A stretch of 64,000 nt of DNA from Hyphomonadaceae bacterium BL14 (GTDB lineage: Bacteria; Pseudomonadota; Alphaproteobacteria; Caulobacterales; Maricaulaceae): assembly GCA_027627705.1 (NCBI GenBank), contig CP091242.1, positions 794,076 through 858,075 of the forward strand, read 5' to 3'. Every line of letters starts with the position of its first letter. Position 1 is the first letter of the stretch. Shown piece by piece: positions 43,223 through 52,434 of this stretch. The notes under the pieces are model-generated. The model saw only the letters and a program-made list of their open reading frames with translations, did no database searches and was not told the DNA's origin. A program made the position numbers and the translations under genes.

Positions 43223-44998
43223 TCAGCCAAGGTCGTGAGCCTCCAGCCACATCGCCAGCAAGCCGATCTGATAGAGCTTGGAGGCGCGCAGCGGCGTGAT
43301 ATGGGCTTCGGGGTCAGCCAGCAGGGTATCGACATAGCGGCGCTGCACAATGCCGGCGCCTGCAAAGCGCTGCGACGTCACCGCGTCGCGCACACGCTCC
43401 AGATAGGGTCCGCGCAGGTATTTCAGCGCCGGAACCGGGAAATAGCCCTTGGGCCGGTCGATGACCTCGTGCGGGATCACATCACGCCCGACATCCTTGA
43501 GGATGCCCTTGCCGCCCTCGGCGGTTTTGAACTCGCCCGGCACGCGCGCGGCGGCTTCCACCACTTCATAGTCCAGGAAGGGCGTGCGCGCTTCCAGGCC
43601 CCAGGCCATGGTCATGTTGTCGACGCGCTTGACCGGGTCATCGGTCAGCATGATCTGGGTGTCGATGCGCAGTGCCTTGTCGATAGGCCGGTCAGCACCC
43701 GGCCGGGCGAAGTGTTCAGCGACAAAATCGCGCGGCGTGTCGCCGTTCAGCCAGCGTTCCTGCAAAAGATCGCCCATCTCGCCGCGGTCCCGGTCGAAAA
43801 AGGCCTTCGCGTAGGTATCCAGCGGATCGTTGGTGTCCAGCATGGGCGGATACCAGTGATAGCCGGCGAATATCTCGTCGGCGCCCTGCCCCGACTGCAC
43901 CACTTTGACGTGGCGTGAGACTTCCTGGCTGAGCAGATAGAAACCGACGCAGTCATGGCTCGTCATCGGCTCGCTCATCGCGGCGATGGCCTCCTCCAGC
44001 GCCGGCAGCGCCCGGTCCGTGTCGATGCGGATCTGGTGGTGGTCGGTCTCAAAGCGTTTCGCGATAATATCGGAGTACTGGAACTCGTCGCCCTTCTCCT
44101 CGCCCACACTTTCAAACCCGATGGAGAAAGTGGACAGGCCCGTCTGGCCCGCTTCAGCCAGCAATCCCACGATCAGGGAGCTGTCGAGGCCGCCTGAGAG
44201 CAACACGCCCACCGGCACGTCGGCCACCAGGCGGCGCTTGACGGCCAGACGAAGGGACTCTGCGACCACATGCTTCCAGTCGGCGCGGGTATAGCCGCGC
44301 TCGTCATCGCGCGGACCGAAGCTGACATCCCAGTACTGGCGCGTGGTGCGGCACCCGTCCGGCTCGATGCGCATCAGGGTCGCGGGCGGCAGCTTGCGCA
44401 CGCCGCGCACCATGGTCCAGGGTGCCGGCACGACCGCGTGGAAACTGAAATAGAAGTTCAACGCGTCCGCATCGAGCGACCGGTCCACATCCTTGTAGGC
44501 CAGCAGCGCCTGCAAGGTGGAGGCAAAACGGATCGCGCCGGGTGTCTCGGCGTAATAGAGCGGCTTGATACCCAGCCGGTCGCGTCCGATCAGCAAGCGG
44601 CCGGTATCGCGCTCGGCAATCGCGAAAGCGAACATACCGTTGAGACGGTGGACGAAGTCGTCTCCCCAGGCGTGATAGGCCTTCACGATGACCTCAGTGT
44701 CACCGGTGGAGAAGAAGCGGTAGCCCTTGCCTTCCAGCTCGCCACGCAGTTCACGGTGATTATAGATGCAGCCGTTGAACACCACGGTCAGGCCGAGCTC
44801 GGAATCCACCAGCGGCTGCTGGGCCGCGTCGGTGAGATCAATGATCTTCAACCGGCGGTGACCAAAGGCGATGTGGTCCTGTGCATGCAGGCCGGAAGCG
44901 TCGGGCCCGCGCCGGTCCATCGATGCTGTCGCCCGCTCTAGGGCCGCCAGATCCGGTCGCTGATCATCAAATCGCACTTCACCGGCGATACCGCACAT
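43223..44998 (-). CDS. asnO: N-acetylglutaminylglutamine amidotransferase, asparagine synthase-like
   Basis: Amidates the dipeptide to the compatible solute NAGGN. The 591 residues start MCGIAGEV, with Cys2 as glutaminase nucleophile; RRGPDASG and VFNGCIYNHRELR complete the class II amidotransferase domain. The synthetase domain has the PP-loop VLLSGGLDSSLI, SGQGADEIFAGYHWYP and EARTPFLDYEVVE. ATG at 44998 has AAAGGAAG upstream. First gene of the NAGGN operon; 260 bases of promoter region separate it from the divergent DJ-1-like gene. Confidence 0.94.
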   Translation of the reverse strand: MCGIAGEVRFDDQRPDLAALERATASMDRRGPDASGLHAQDHIAFGHRRLKIIDLTDAAQQPLVDSELGLTVVFNGCIYNHRELRGELEGKGYRFFSTGDTEVIVKAYHAWGDDFVHRLNGMFAFAIAERDTGRLLIGRDRLGIKPLYYAETPGAIRFASTLQALLAYKDVDRSLDADALNFYFSFHAVVPAPWTMVRGVRKLPPATLMRIEPDGCRTTRQYWDVSFGPRDDERGYTRADWKHVVAESLRLAVKRRLVADVPVGVLLSGGLDSSLIVGLLAEAGQTGLSTFSIGFESVGEEKGDEFQYSDIIAKRFETDHHQIRIDTDRALPALEEAIAAMSEPMTSHDCVGFYLLSQEVSRHVKVVQSGQGADEIFAGYHWYPPMLDTNDPLDTYAKAFFDRDRGEMGDLLQERWLNGDTPRDFVAEHFARPGADRPIDKALRIDTQIMLTDDPVKRVDNMTMAWGLEARTPFLDYEVVEAAARVPGEFKTAEGGKGILKDVGRDVIPHEVIDRPKGYFPVPALKYLRGPYLERVRDAVTSQRFAGAGIVQRRYVDTLLADPEAHITPLRASKLYQIGLLAMWLEAHDLG

Positions 44999-45263
44999 AG
45001 ACGTCTTCCTTTCCCGGATTTTCTTGCACCGGCCTGCAAATGGCTCGTGAATTTCCAATGCCCCTGCGGATGCCTTGGCGGGCTCTATGTCGTGAAATTC
45101 GATTGAGATTGCAAGTTTTGCGTGGCAATTGCGGGAAATCACACCGCTTTTCACCTGATATTGCACTGCGTGATGTTGACGTGGATCAGCTTCTTCCTAC
45201 GTTCTCCCTGTCACGACATTTGTGAAAGTTTGTGGAGCGCCATCAGAGGCGCCAGGAGGAAAT

Positions 45264-45809
45264 GTGGCTTTTACCCGACCGTCCAACCGTCCCGACCGTA
45301 TTGACCTTGCCCAGATCGGCGAGGCCGGAGACATCGCCGTGCTGCTCGCAGACGGATTCGATGCGTCAGACCTGACCGAAGTGGCGACCGCCGCCGAGCG
45401 CGGCAGCTACCGCACCGTCATCGTCAGCCCGAACAAGTCGCTGGTAAGCGGACGGTCTGCGGCCAACGAAGAAATGAATTTCGTGGTGGACAGCCATCCC
45501 GGCGAACAACCGGCCAGCGCCTATGCCGGACTGCTTGTCCCCGGCGGCGAGCGCGGGATCGCGCGCCTGATTGAAGATCAGGAATCGCGCCTGTTTATCC
45601 AGGCCTTCCTGTCGGCGGGCAAACCCGTGCTGGCCATGGGTGAGGCGGCGGCCTGGGTCACCGAAGCCGCCGGCAAGACGCCCAATGACAGTGGCGACGC
45701 CGTGCTGGCGCTGCGCGGCGACCTGTTCGCGGCTAGCGGCGAGGATGGGCGCACCGACGCCATCTCCACCTTCGTCAAAACACTGAGCATGGTTGAAGCG
45801 GCGGCCTGA
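45264..45809 (+). CDS. DJ-1/PfpI-fold protein lacking the catalytic cysteine
   Basis: A 181-residue protein with the DJ-1/PfpI layout: GDIAVLLADGFDASDLTEVA, TVIVSPNKSLVSGRSA, YAGLLVPGGERGIARLI, FIQAFLSAGKPVLAMGEAAAWV. In active members the last strand is followed by a Cys-His pair (AICHG); here it is Gly-Glu, so protease or glyoxalase chemistry is unlikely. The start is taken as GTG 45264 just after AGGAGG; a GTG at 45222 is also open. Diverges from the NAGGN operon. Confidence 0.75.
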   Translation: MAFTRPSNRPDRIDLAQIGEAGDIAVLLADGFDASDLTEVATAAERGSYRTVIVSPNKSLVSGRSAANEEMNFVVDSHPGEQPASAYAGLLVPGGERGIARLIEDQESRLFIQAFLSAGKPVLAMGEAAAWVTEAAGKTPNDSGDAVLALRGDLFAASGEDGRTDAISTFVKTLSMVEAAA

Positions 45810-45836
45810 CGGGCGCGCCCAACGCCTTAGAACAAG

Positions 45837-45866
45837 AAGGGCGGCTGTGAACACACAGCCGCCCTT
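45837..45866. terminator. bidirectional hairpin between the DJ-1-like and MFS genes
   Basis: Perfect 13-bp stem AAGGGCGGCTGTG/CACAGCCGCCCTT with loop AACA. It lies between two convergent genes. There is only a weak T-rich tail on the minus strand. Confidence 0.8.
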
Positions 45867-45895
45867 CCGCGTTTGAGATGGCGACGACGGTAACC

Positions 45896-47278
45896 TTATT
45901 TCTCCCAGTCCCGCTCAATGGTGCGTGACGCCAGCAGGAAGAGCACGCCGGCAACGGCGTAGAGTGATGCGCCGATGGCGATGGAATAGCGCAGCGATTC
46001 CTCGCCGAATGTCGGGGCCAGAAGCGTGGACAATTCGCCCAGCACGTAGACGCCGACCCCGATGCCCAGAAGGTTGTTGATCAACAGGAAGATAGCCGAT
46101 GCCATTGATCGCATATTGGACGGGGCCAAATGCTGGAACGCTGAGAGAACCGGCCCAAGCCAGCTCAGGCCCAGCGCCGTCGGGATCAGAAACAGAAGAA
46201 CGGCATAGAGCGGCGTGGGCGCGAACGTGCCCAGCACATACAGAGGGAAAGCGGCCAGGAAGGCGAGCGCTGGGACGATGGCGTAGGCGGTTTTCTTTGC
46301 CTTGCCCAGCTTGTCGCCCAGAATGCCGCCAAGCAGAATGCCCAGGCTGCCGCCAAAGAACAGAACCGTGCCGAACACCCAGCCAGTGTCGATTATGCCC
46401 AGTTCATAGGTGCGCGAGATAAAGCTCGGCATCCAGAAGAACACGCCATACCCCATCATGGACGAGCACGACGCGCCCAGCGTCAGGAACCAGAAGGACG
46501 GTTTCTTCAAGAGAATGCGCAGGACATCAAAGATGCCCGGCTTGCTTGCAGCCTCCTCGATGGCCTTCCCCGCGAGGCCTTCGCCCTGTTGCGGCGGGTG
46601 TTTGGCGATAGCCGCGGCTTTTTCCCGCTCGCTGACAGGGTCCAGCCCGCCGCGCTTGGGCTCGCGCATGGTCAGTTTGAAGATCGGCGCGATCAGCACG
46701 CCGGCGAGGCCGACAATAATGAAGGCAGCGCGCCAGTCGAGGTCCTCGCCAATGGCGCCGCCCGCGATCTGGGCGCCGGCCACCACGCCAAACGCGCTGC
46801 CGATGGGAATGCCCAGCGAATAGATGGCCAGTGCGCGTGCGCGGGCATCGGGCGGGAAATAATCGGCAATCAGCGAATAGGACGGAGCAACCCCGCCCGC
46901 CTCGCCGACGCCCACCCCGACCCGGGCGGCGAAAAGCTGCCAGAAATTCTGGGCAAAGCCGCACAGGGCCGTAAAGCCGCTCCACACGGTCAGGGACGCC
47001 GTGATGATCCAGGTCCGGTTGGACCGGTCAGCCAGCCAGGCAATCGGGACGCCGAGGGTGGAATAGAGTGCCGCAAAGGCAATGCCGCCCAGAAGGCCCA
47101 GTTGCCGGTCATCCAGCCCCAGGTCCTCACGGATCGGGATCGCGAGGATCGAGATGATCTGGCGATCCAGAAAATTGAACGCGTACACGATGAAGAGCAT
47201 AAACAGCACCCAGGCGCGATAGCGCGTGGTGGGTGGCGCGGGCTCGGCTGCCCCCGGAGACTGGTTGGCGGCTGTCAT
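45896..47278 (-). CDS. MFS transporter, spinster type
   Basis: A 460-residue 12-helix major facilitator: FMLFIVYAFNFLDRQIISIL, YSTLGVPIAWLADRSNRTWI (motif A), RVGVGVGEAGGVAPSYSLIA, FFGGSLGILLGGILGDKLGK. This subtype is frequent beside TonB receptors in sphingomonad- and hyphomonad-like bacteria. ATG at 47278 is preceded by GGGGAG. It lies downstream of the TonB receptor gene but behind that gene's terminator, so it has its own promoter or receives read-through. Substrate unknown. Confidence 0.9.
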   Translation of the reverse strand: MTAANQSPGAAEPAPPTTRYRAWVLFMLFIVYAFNFLDRQIISILAIPIREDLGLDDRQLGLLGGIAFAALYSTLGVPIAWLADRSNRTWIITASLTVWSGFTALCGFAQNFWQLFAARVGVGVGEAGGVAPSYSLIADYFPPDARARALAIYSLGIPIGSAFGVVAGAQIAGGAIGEDLDWRAAFIIVGLAGVLIAPIFKLTMREPKRGGLDPVSEREKAAAIAKHPPQQGEGLAGKAIEEAASKPGIFDVLRILLKKPSFWFLTLGASCSSMMGYGVFFWMPSFISRTYELGIIDTGWVFGTVLFFGGSLGILLGGILGDKLGKAKKTAYAIVPALAFLAAFPLYVLGTFAPTPLYAVLLFLIPTALGLSWLGPVLSAFQHLAPSNMRSMASAIFLLINNLLGIGVGVYVLGELSTLLAPTFGEESLRYSIAIGASLYAVAGVLFLLASRTIERDWEK

Positions 47279-47355
47279 ATCGCTCCCCTGGTCTGTCTTT
47301 CTTGGCACCGGATGGCGCAGATCGTCATGATGGAACCGAAGTATCGGTTACTGCA

Positions 47356-47398
47356 AAGAAAAAGCGCCGCTGGCCCGATCCCGGGCGCAGCGGCGCTT
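47356..47398 (-). terminator. Rho-independent terminator of the TonB receptor gene
   Basis: Read on the minus strand: stem AAGCGCCGCTG/CAGCGGCGCTT (11 bp, 47388-47398 and 47362-47372) with a 15-base loop, followed by TTTTTCTTTG. It starts 17 bases after the receptor stop. Confidence 0.85.
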
Positions 47399-47414
47399 GT
47401 CCCCCTGCCGGCCC

Positions 47415-49703
47415 CTAGTAGCGGAATGCGATGGTCGCGGTGACCGTGCGCGGATCGCCGTAGAAGGCGGTCAGCGTGCCCTCAAGGCCAAGGTTCGGCG
47501 TGCCGTTCGCATTCATGAAGTTATAGCCCGACACCTTGTACCGCTCGTCGGTCAGGTTGCGGCCGTGGACGCCCGCCTGCCAGCGGCCATCATTGGAGTT
47601 CCACACCGCAGAGGCGTTCCACAGGGTGTAGCCGTCCTGATCCAGCGTCGCATTGGGGATCTCGAACTGGCTGTACGCACCGCGATAGGCCAGCGTGTTG
47701 ATGATCGAGAGCGCCCCGTTGGACACCGGCACGGTGTAGTTCAGCGTGCCCGCAGCCATCCACTCAGGGGTGTTCTGGATCACGGCCGTGTCGGACACGT
47801 CCACGCCGAACGCGTTGATGAACTGGTCATACTGGCCGTTCAGGTACCCAACCGCCCAGTTGAAATCGAGGGTGTCGCCGCTTCTGAACGCGTCGTCGGC
47901 CAGACCCAGGGCCCCTTCATACTCGAAGCCCCAGATGGTCGCCGCACCGGCATTGGTGGTGACGCCCGAGAAGGTGTCAAACACGCCGTCGCCATCGGTG
48001 TCCACCCCGATCGAGCCGGGCACCTGGACGTCGGTGTAGTCATTGTAGAAGAAGGCCAGCGAGTGACGGTAGGCACCCTCGGCAAACTTCCAGCCCGCCT
48101 CGTAGGCGTTCACGGTTTCAGGTTCGAAGCGCATGAATTCAAACACATCGATCCCGGCGCCGATGGCAACGGAAGTCTGGCCACGCGGATCGAAACTGCC
48201 GCCTTTGAAGCCCTGGGAGAAGCTGGCGTAGAAATTGTTCGCGTCGTCAGGACGGTAGGAGACCGACAGGCGCGGGCTGAAATCAGTCCAGCTTTCGGAT
48301 CCGTTGAAGTTCGACGTGGTCGCGATCAGCGTCGGATTGCCGCCGAAGAACTCCGAGAAGCCGCCGATATAGGTCCGGCGCAGCACGATCGAGGACCGTT
48401 CGTCATGGGTGTAGCGCGCACCCAGCGATACCGACCATTGCGGGGTCAGGTCGTAGGAGAAGTCGCCGAAGATCGACCAGGTTTCCGTGCTGACATCGCC
48501 GAAGGTCTGGGCATTGAGGCCCGGCAGTCCGATCAGCGCGCCGGTATTGGCCAGCACCACGTCAAACACGGTGGAGGCTTCCGCGTCGAGATAGTAAGCA
48601 CCCAGGATGCCGTTCAGACGCTCGCCGGTATAGACCAGCTGGAATTCCTGGCTGAACTGCTCGTTTTCATAGATTGCGGGCACATCCAGGTCCGCGGACG
48701 GCAGCGAGTCAAAGTCGATCGGCGTGACCGAGCTGTCTTCGCGCCAGGCGGTGATCGAGCGGAAGGTCCACTGATCGTTGATCTCGAAGTCACCCGACAG
48801 CGACAGGCCCTGCGCCTCGATTTCCTGCTCGACCACGTTCAGGCCCGCTCGGGTGTCATACACATTGTCCAGCACCGGCGCGCCGGTAAGGAGCGACGTG
48901 ATCAGACGGTGGCCACCGCGCGGATTGGAGGTGTCCTCGGTGCGATCATAGACCGCGCGGATGAAGATACGGTCCGTGGGTTCAAATTCGGCGGAGACCC
49001 TGCCGGCCCAGACATCCTTGTCGTAATTGTCTTCGCCATTGGTCAGATTCGTGCCGTATCCGCCGCGGCTGAGACGGGCGAGCGCGCCGCCGACGCGGAA
49101 GCTGTCGCTGAGCGGTGCCGAACCGCTGACGATCACGTCGCGCTGCTCATAGCTGCCGATGTTCAGGCGCGCCGAGAAGCTCGGCTCGGTATCCAGACGG
49201 CGCGTCACATACTTCACCGCGCCACCGACCGTGTTGCGGCCGTACAGCGTGCCTTGCGGCCCGCGCAGGACTTCGATGCGCTCGACGTCGAAAATGTCCA
49301 GCACCGCGCCCTGGGGCCGGTTCAGATACACATCATCGATATAGATGCCCACGCCCGCCTCGAAGCCGGCGACCGGATCCTGCTGGCCCACGCCGCGGAT
49401 AAACGCTGACAGCGTCGAATTGGTGCCGCGCGACACTTCCAGCGTCACGTTCGGGGTGGTCTGGGCGATTCGGGTAATGTCCTGGGCGCCAATGGCTTCC
49501 AGCTGGGCACCGGAATAGGCCGTCACAGAGACCGGCACGTCCTGAAGGGATTCTTCACGGCGCCGGGCGGTGACCGTCACGACGTCGCGGCTGGCCGCAT
49601 CGCTTGCGCTGGCTTCCTGGGCAACCGCCGTAGCGGCGAACGGCAGGCATGATGCGCTGGCCAACAGGACAGCAGCCGTCGTAAATTTCTTGAGCGTGGT
49701 CAT
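47415..49703 (-). CDS. TonB-dependent outer-membrane receptor
   Basis: A 762-residue outer-membrane barrel for energised uptake. Signal peptide 1-29 (ending ATAVAQ), a TonB-box-like DVVTVTARRRE, plug domain about 50-170 (VPVSVTAYSGAQLEAIGA, DIFDVERIEVLRGPQGTLYG, RNTVGGAVKYVT). The 22-strand barrel ends TVTATIAFRY with a terminal aromatic residue. Strong GGAGGG site before the ATG. Divergent from a TetR gene, with a palindrome in the shared promoter. Substrate not deducible; linkage to an MFS carrier and hydrolases suggests an organic ester or similar compound rather than iron. Confidence 0.96.
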   Translation of the reverse strand: MTTLKKFTTAAVLLASASCLPFAATAVAQEASASDAASRDVVTVTARRREESLQDVPVSVTAYSGAQLEAIGAQDITRIAQTTPNVTLEVSRGTNSTLSAFIRGVGQQDPVAGFEAGVGIYIDDVYLNRPQGAVLDIFDVERIEVLRGPQGTLYGRNTVGGAVKYVTRRLDTEPSFSARLNIGSYEQRDVIVSGSAPLSDSFRVGGALARLSRGGYGTNLTNGEDNYDKDVWAGRVSAEFEPTDRIFIRAVYDRTEDTSNPRGGHRLITSLLTGAPVLDNVYDTRAGLNVVEQEIEAQGLSLSGDFEINDQWTFRSITAWREDSSVTPIDFDSLPSADLDVPAIYENEQFSQEFQLVYTGERLNGILGAYYLDAEASTVFDVVLANTGALIGLPGLNAQTFGDVSTETWSIFGDFSYDLTPQWSVSLGARYTHDERSSIVLRRTYIGGFSEFFGGNPTLIATTSNFNGSESWTDFSPRLSVSYRPDDANNFYASFSQGFKGGSFDPRGQTSVAIGAGIDVFEFMRFEPETVNAYEAGWKFAEGAYRHSLAFFYNDYTDVQVPGSIGVDTDGDGVFDTFSGVTTNAGAATIWGFEYEGALGLADDAFRSGDTLDFNWAVGYLNGQYDQFINAFGVDVSDTAVIQNTPEWMAAGTLNYTVPVSNGALSIINTLAYRGAYSQFEIPNATLDQDGYTLWNASAVWNSNDGRWQAGVHGRNLTDERYKVSGYNFMNANGTPNLGLEGTLTAFYGDPRTVTATIAFRY

Positions 49704-49765
49704 TGAGCATCCCTCCCTGGTATTGCCCGTGCGCCCGACTGACGGGGCGCTTCGGTCGCGATAAT

Positions 49766-49777
49766 TTCAACGTTGAA
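49766..49777. promoter_or_regulatory. candidate TetR operator palindrome
   Basis: Perfect 12-bp palindrome TTCAACGTTGAA in the divergent promoter between the TonB receptor and tetR. Related half sites follow: AGTCAACGG at 49782-49790 and CAGACGTTGAG near 49807-49817. It is well placed to control the receptor (63 bases before its ATG). Role inferred. Confidence 0.55.
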
Positions 49778-49897
49778 TGAAAAGTCAACGGCAATTAGAC
49801 TTTCCTCAGACGTTGAGACAAATCTGTGAGGCGTACGCGCCACACTGTCCGGACCCGGAGCGACCGTCCCAAACGCTCCCAACTCAAGTGAGGCCGC

Positions 49898-50608
49898 ATG
49901 GCAGTCGCCCGCAAACTCGGCCGCGGTGAAGTCACTCGCGAGAAACTGCTCGACGCAGCCGAGATGCTCTTCGCGCTCAAGGGCTTCCACGGCGTCACCG
50001 TCCGGGCAATCGCCCGCGAGGCCGACAGTGACCCGGCGCTGGTGACCTATTATTTCGGTGGCAAGCGCGAGTTGTTTGACGACGTCCTGCTGCGGCGCGC
50101 CGAGCAGCTCAATCAGGTCCGCCTGCAGGAGCTGGAGGCCTGTGAACGTGAAGCGGGCCCCGACGGACCGACGGTCGAGCAGATCATCGCCGCCTTCACC
50201 CATCCCCTCCTGGAGCGGTCGATCCACGGCGATCCGGGCTGGAAAAGCTATTTCGCCCTGCTGGGCCAGATCACCAACGCGCCCGACTGGGGCGGCGCTG
50301 TGATGTCGAAATACTATGACCCGATCGTGCGCCGTTTCCTGCAGTCGATCCGCAAGGCGCTGCCCGATTGCCCTGAGGAAGAATTGTTCTGGAGCTATCA
50401 CTTCCTGTCCGGGGCGCTGGTGCTGACTTTCGCCGAAACCGGCCGAATCGATACCTTGTCGGACGGATTGTGCAAATCCACCGACATCAAGGCGGTCGCC
50501 GACCGGCTGCCTGATTTCATCGCCGCCGGTTTCCGCCGGCTGTGCGCCAAGGACGCCGAAGCGCGCGCCGAACGTGAAAACCAGAGCCCGGGACACCCGA
50601 CCGCATGA
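49898..50608 (+). CDS. TetR/AcrR-family regulator
   Basis: A 236-residue one-domain repressor-type protein. The N-terminal helix-turn-helix is VTREKLLDAAEMLFALKGFHG, RAIAREADSDPALVTYYFGGK; the ligand-binding part is helical and resembles the TetR_C group with FLQSIRKALPD and ELFWSYHFLSGALVLTFAETG. Its ATG faces the TonB receptor, and its stop overlaps the following hydrolase by 4 bases, so regulator and hydrolases form one transcript. Likely senses the imported compound or its product. Confidence 0.93.
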   Translation: MAVARKLGRGEVTREKLLDAAEMLFALKGFHGVTVRAIAREADSDPALVTYYFGGKRELFDDVLLRRAEQLNQVRLQELEACEREAGPDGPTVEQIIAAFTHPLLERSIHGDPGWKSYFALLGQITNAPDWGGAVMSKYYDPIVRRFLQSIRKALPDCPEEELFWSYHFLSGALVLTFAETGRIDTLSDGLCKSTDIKAVADRLPDFIAAGFRRLCAKDAEARAERENQSPGHPTA

Positions 50609-51468
50609 CCCAGTATACAGCCCGCACCTACACCGCGCCCGATGGCGTTAGGACGTGGTACCGCCATTACGATACCGGAACTGACCGCCTGCCGGTGCTC
50701 TGCATGCACGGGCTGACACGCAACAGCCGGGACTTTGAAGAGGTCATTCCGGCCATCGCCGCCGCGGGACGGTCTGTGATCGCGGTGGACGTGCGCGGAC
50801 GCGGGCATTCTGACCGCGATCCCGTGGCGGAAAACTATAATCCCGGTATCTATGTCCAGGACATGTTCGGCGTGCTCGCCCAGTCCGGCTGGAACCAGGT
50901 GATCACGCTGGGCACGTCCATGGGCGGGCTGATGAGCATGGTCATGGCGGCAGGCCGTCCCGGTCTGATCGCAGGCGCAATCATCAATGATATCGGGCCT
51001 GAGCTCGATCCCCGGGGGCTCACCCGTATCCAGGGCTATGTGGGCGGAGCCGCAGGACCCTTCGTGGACTGGGCCGCGGCGGCGGAGGCCGTGCGCGCCA
51101 TCAATGGCGAGGCCTTTCCGAAAGAGACCGGACACGCATTCTGGGGCGCGTTCGCCCGGCGCACATGCCGCGAGTTGGAAAGCGGCCAGGTGGTGTTCGA
51201 CTATGACCCGGCGATTTCAAAGCTCGCGCGCACCGGCAATGTGGCACCGCCCGATCTGTGGCCGCAGTTTGAAGCGCTGGCGGCGTCGCCGCTTCTGCTG
51301 GTCCGCGGCGCGATCACCGATCTGCTGGCCAGCGCCTGCGTGGACGAGATGCGCGCGCGCGCGCCGCACATGGCCTATGCCGAAGTGCCGGATGTGGGCC
51401 ATGCGCCGCTCCTGACCGAGCCTGAAGCGGCGCGGGCCATTCATGCGTTTCTCGCCGGGCTCGACTGA
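50605..51468 (+). CDS. alpha/beta hydrolase
   Basis: A 287-residue cytoplasmic hydrolase. Oxyanion-hole motif CMHGLTRNSRDF, nucleophile elbow TLGTSMGGLMSM, acid Asp in GAITDLLA and His in VPDVGHAPLL form a complete triad. The ATG overlaps the tetR stop (ATGA). An ester, lactone or similar substrate is probable from the neighbourhood of uptake genes; not defined by sequence. Confidence 0.92.
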   Translation: MTQYTARTYTAPDGVRTWYRHYDTGTDRLPVLCMHGLTRNSRDFEEVIPAIAAAGRSVIAVDVRGRGHSDRDPVAENYNPGIYVQDMFGVLAQSGWNQVITLGTSMGGLMSMVMAAGRPGLIAGAIINDIGPELDPRGLTRIQGYVGGAAGPFVDWAAAAEAVRAINGEAFPKETGHAFWGAFARRTCRELESGQVVFDYDPAISKLARTGNVAPPDLWPQFEALAASPLLLVRGAITDLLASACVDEMRARAPHMAYAEVPDVGHAPLLTEPEAARAIHAFLAGLD

Positions 51469-51492
51469 GTCTGGGTTTCAAGGATGATCTCC

Positions 51493-52434
51493 ATGTTGCT
51501 GCGCATTCTGGGCGCTCTGATCCTGATCGCGATCCTGTTGGTCGCCGTCTTTGCCTTCCTCTCCCGCACAGGCGGGTCCGACGTGCCGGCGGCCGGTCTC
51601 CAGACCGGCGCAGATCGGCTCGTGGACGCTGGCGGCGAGACCTGGCGTGTGCGCGAGGACGGACCGGCGGACGCCCCGGCGCTCGTGCTGATCCACGGCT
51701 TCAGCCATTCGCTGGAGACCTGGGATCAGTGGGCGGACGACCTGTCGGCCGACTACCGTGTGATCCGGTTTGATCTGCCCGGGCACGGTCTGACCGGCGC
51801 GCGCGCCGACGGCGCCTACAGCGTGACAGACACGGTCACCCAGGTCAGCGCCTTGCTGGACGCAGTGGCACCGGACCGGTTCGTGCTGGGTGGCTCATCG
51901 CTGGGCGGGCTGGTGGCGTGGCGCTACGCCGCCGACCATCCGGACCGGGTGGAGGGGCTGGTCCTGGTCAGTCCGGGCGGGTACCCGATGCATGGCGTGG
52001 GCGATGAACCGGCACCGATCCCCCTGCCCGTGCGCCTGTACCTGAACACGGCACCGGAAGTCGGCGTGCGCGCCGCGACGCGCGCCCTGTATGCAGACCC
52101 GTCCAAAGTCACCGATGAACAGGTCGCGCGAATTCGCGCCATGATGACGACCCCGGGTGTTCAGGACGCGCTAATCGCGCGCCTGGAACAGTTCACCCTG
52201 CCTGATCCGGAGGCAGATCTGGCACGGGTCGAGGCCCCGGCCCTGGTGCTGTGGGGCGCGACGGACGTGATGATCCCGGTGGAAAACGCCGGCCGTTTCG
52301 AGGCAGCCATGCCCGATGCGCGCGTGGTGGTTCTGGAGAATGCCGGTCACATGCCCATGGAGGAAGCGCCGCAGGAGAGCGTGATGGTGGTGCGCAATTT
52401 CCTGGCCGGCCTGGGCGAAGACCGGCTCGACTAA
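51493..52434 (+). CDS. membrane-anchored alpha/beta hydrolase
   Basis: A 313-residue hydrolase with an N-terminal membrane segment (LLRILGALILIAILLVAVFA), so the catalytic domain is probably periplasmic. Motifs: LIHGFSHSLETWDQW, FDLPGHGLTG, GGSSLGGLVAWRYA (nucleophile), WGATDVMIPVEN (acid), LENAGHMPMEEAP (His). ATG at 51493 is preferred because AAGGA lies 8 bases before it; an ATG at 51484 overlaps that site. It follows the other hydrolase by 24 bases. Its stop overlaps that of the convergent mscS-type gene. Confidence 0.9.
   Translation: MLLRILGALILIAILLVAVFAFLSRTGGSDVPAAGLQTGADRLVDAGGETWRVREDGPADAPALVLIHGFSHSLETWDQWADDLSADYRVIRFDLPGHGLTGARADGAYSVTDTVTQVSALLDAVAPDRFVLGGSSLGGLVAWRYAADHPDRVEGLVLVSPGGYPMHGVGDEPAPIPLPVRLYLNTAPEVGVRAATRALYADPSKVTDEQVARIRAMMTTPGVQDALIARLEQFTLPDPEADLARVEAPALVLWGATDVMIPVENAGRFEAAMPDARVVVLENAGHMPMEEAPQESVMVVRNFLAGLGEDRLD

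Noticed and set aside
47397..49409. 670-codon plus-strand frame opposite the TonB receptor
   Set aside because: It is the complement of a clear TonB receptor and runs through that gene's terminator; no domain or ribosome site supports it.
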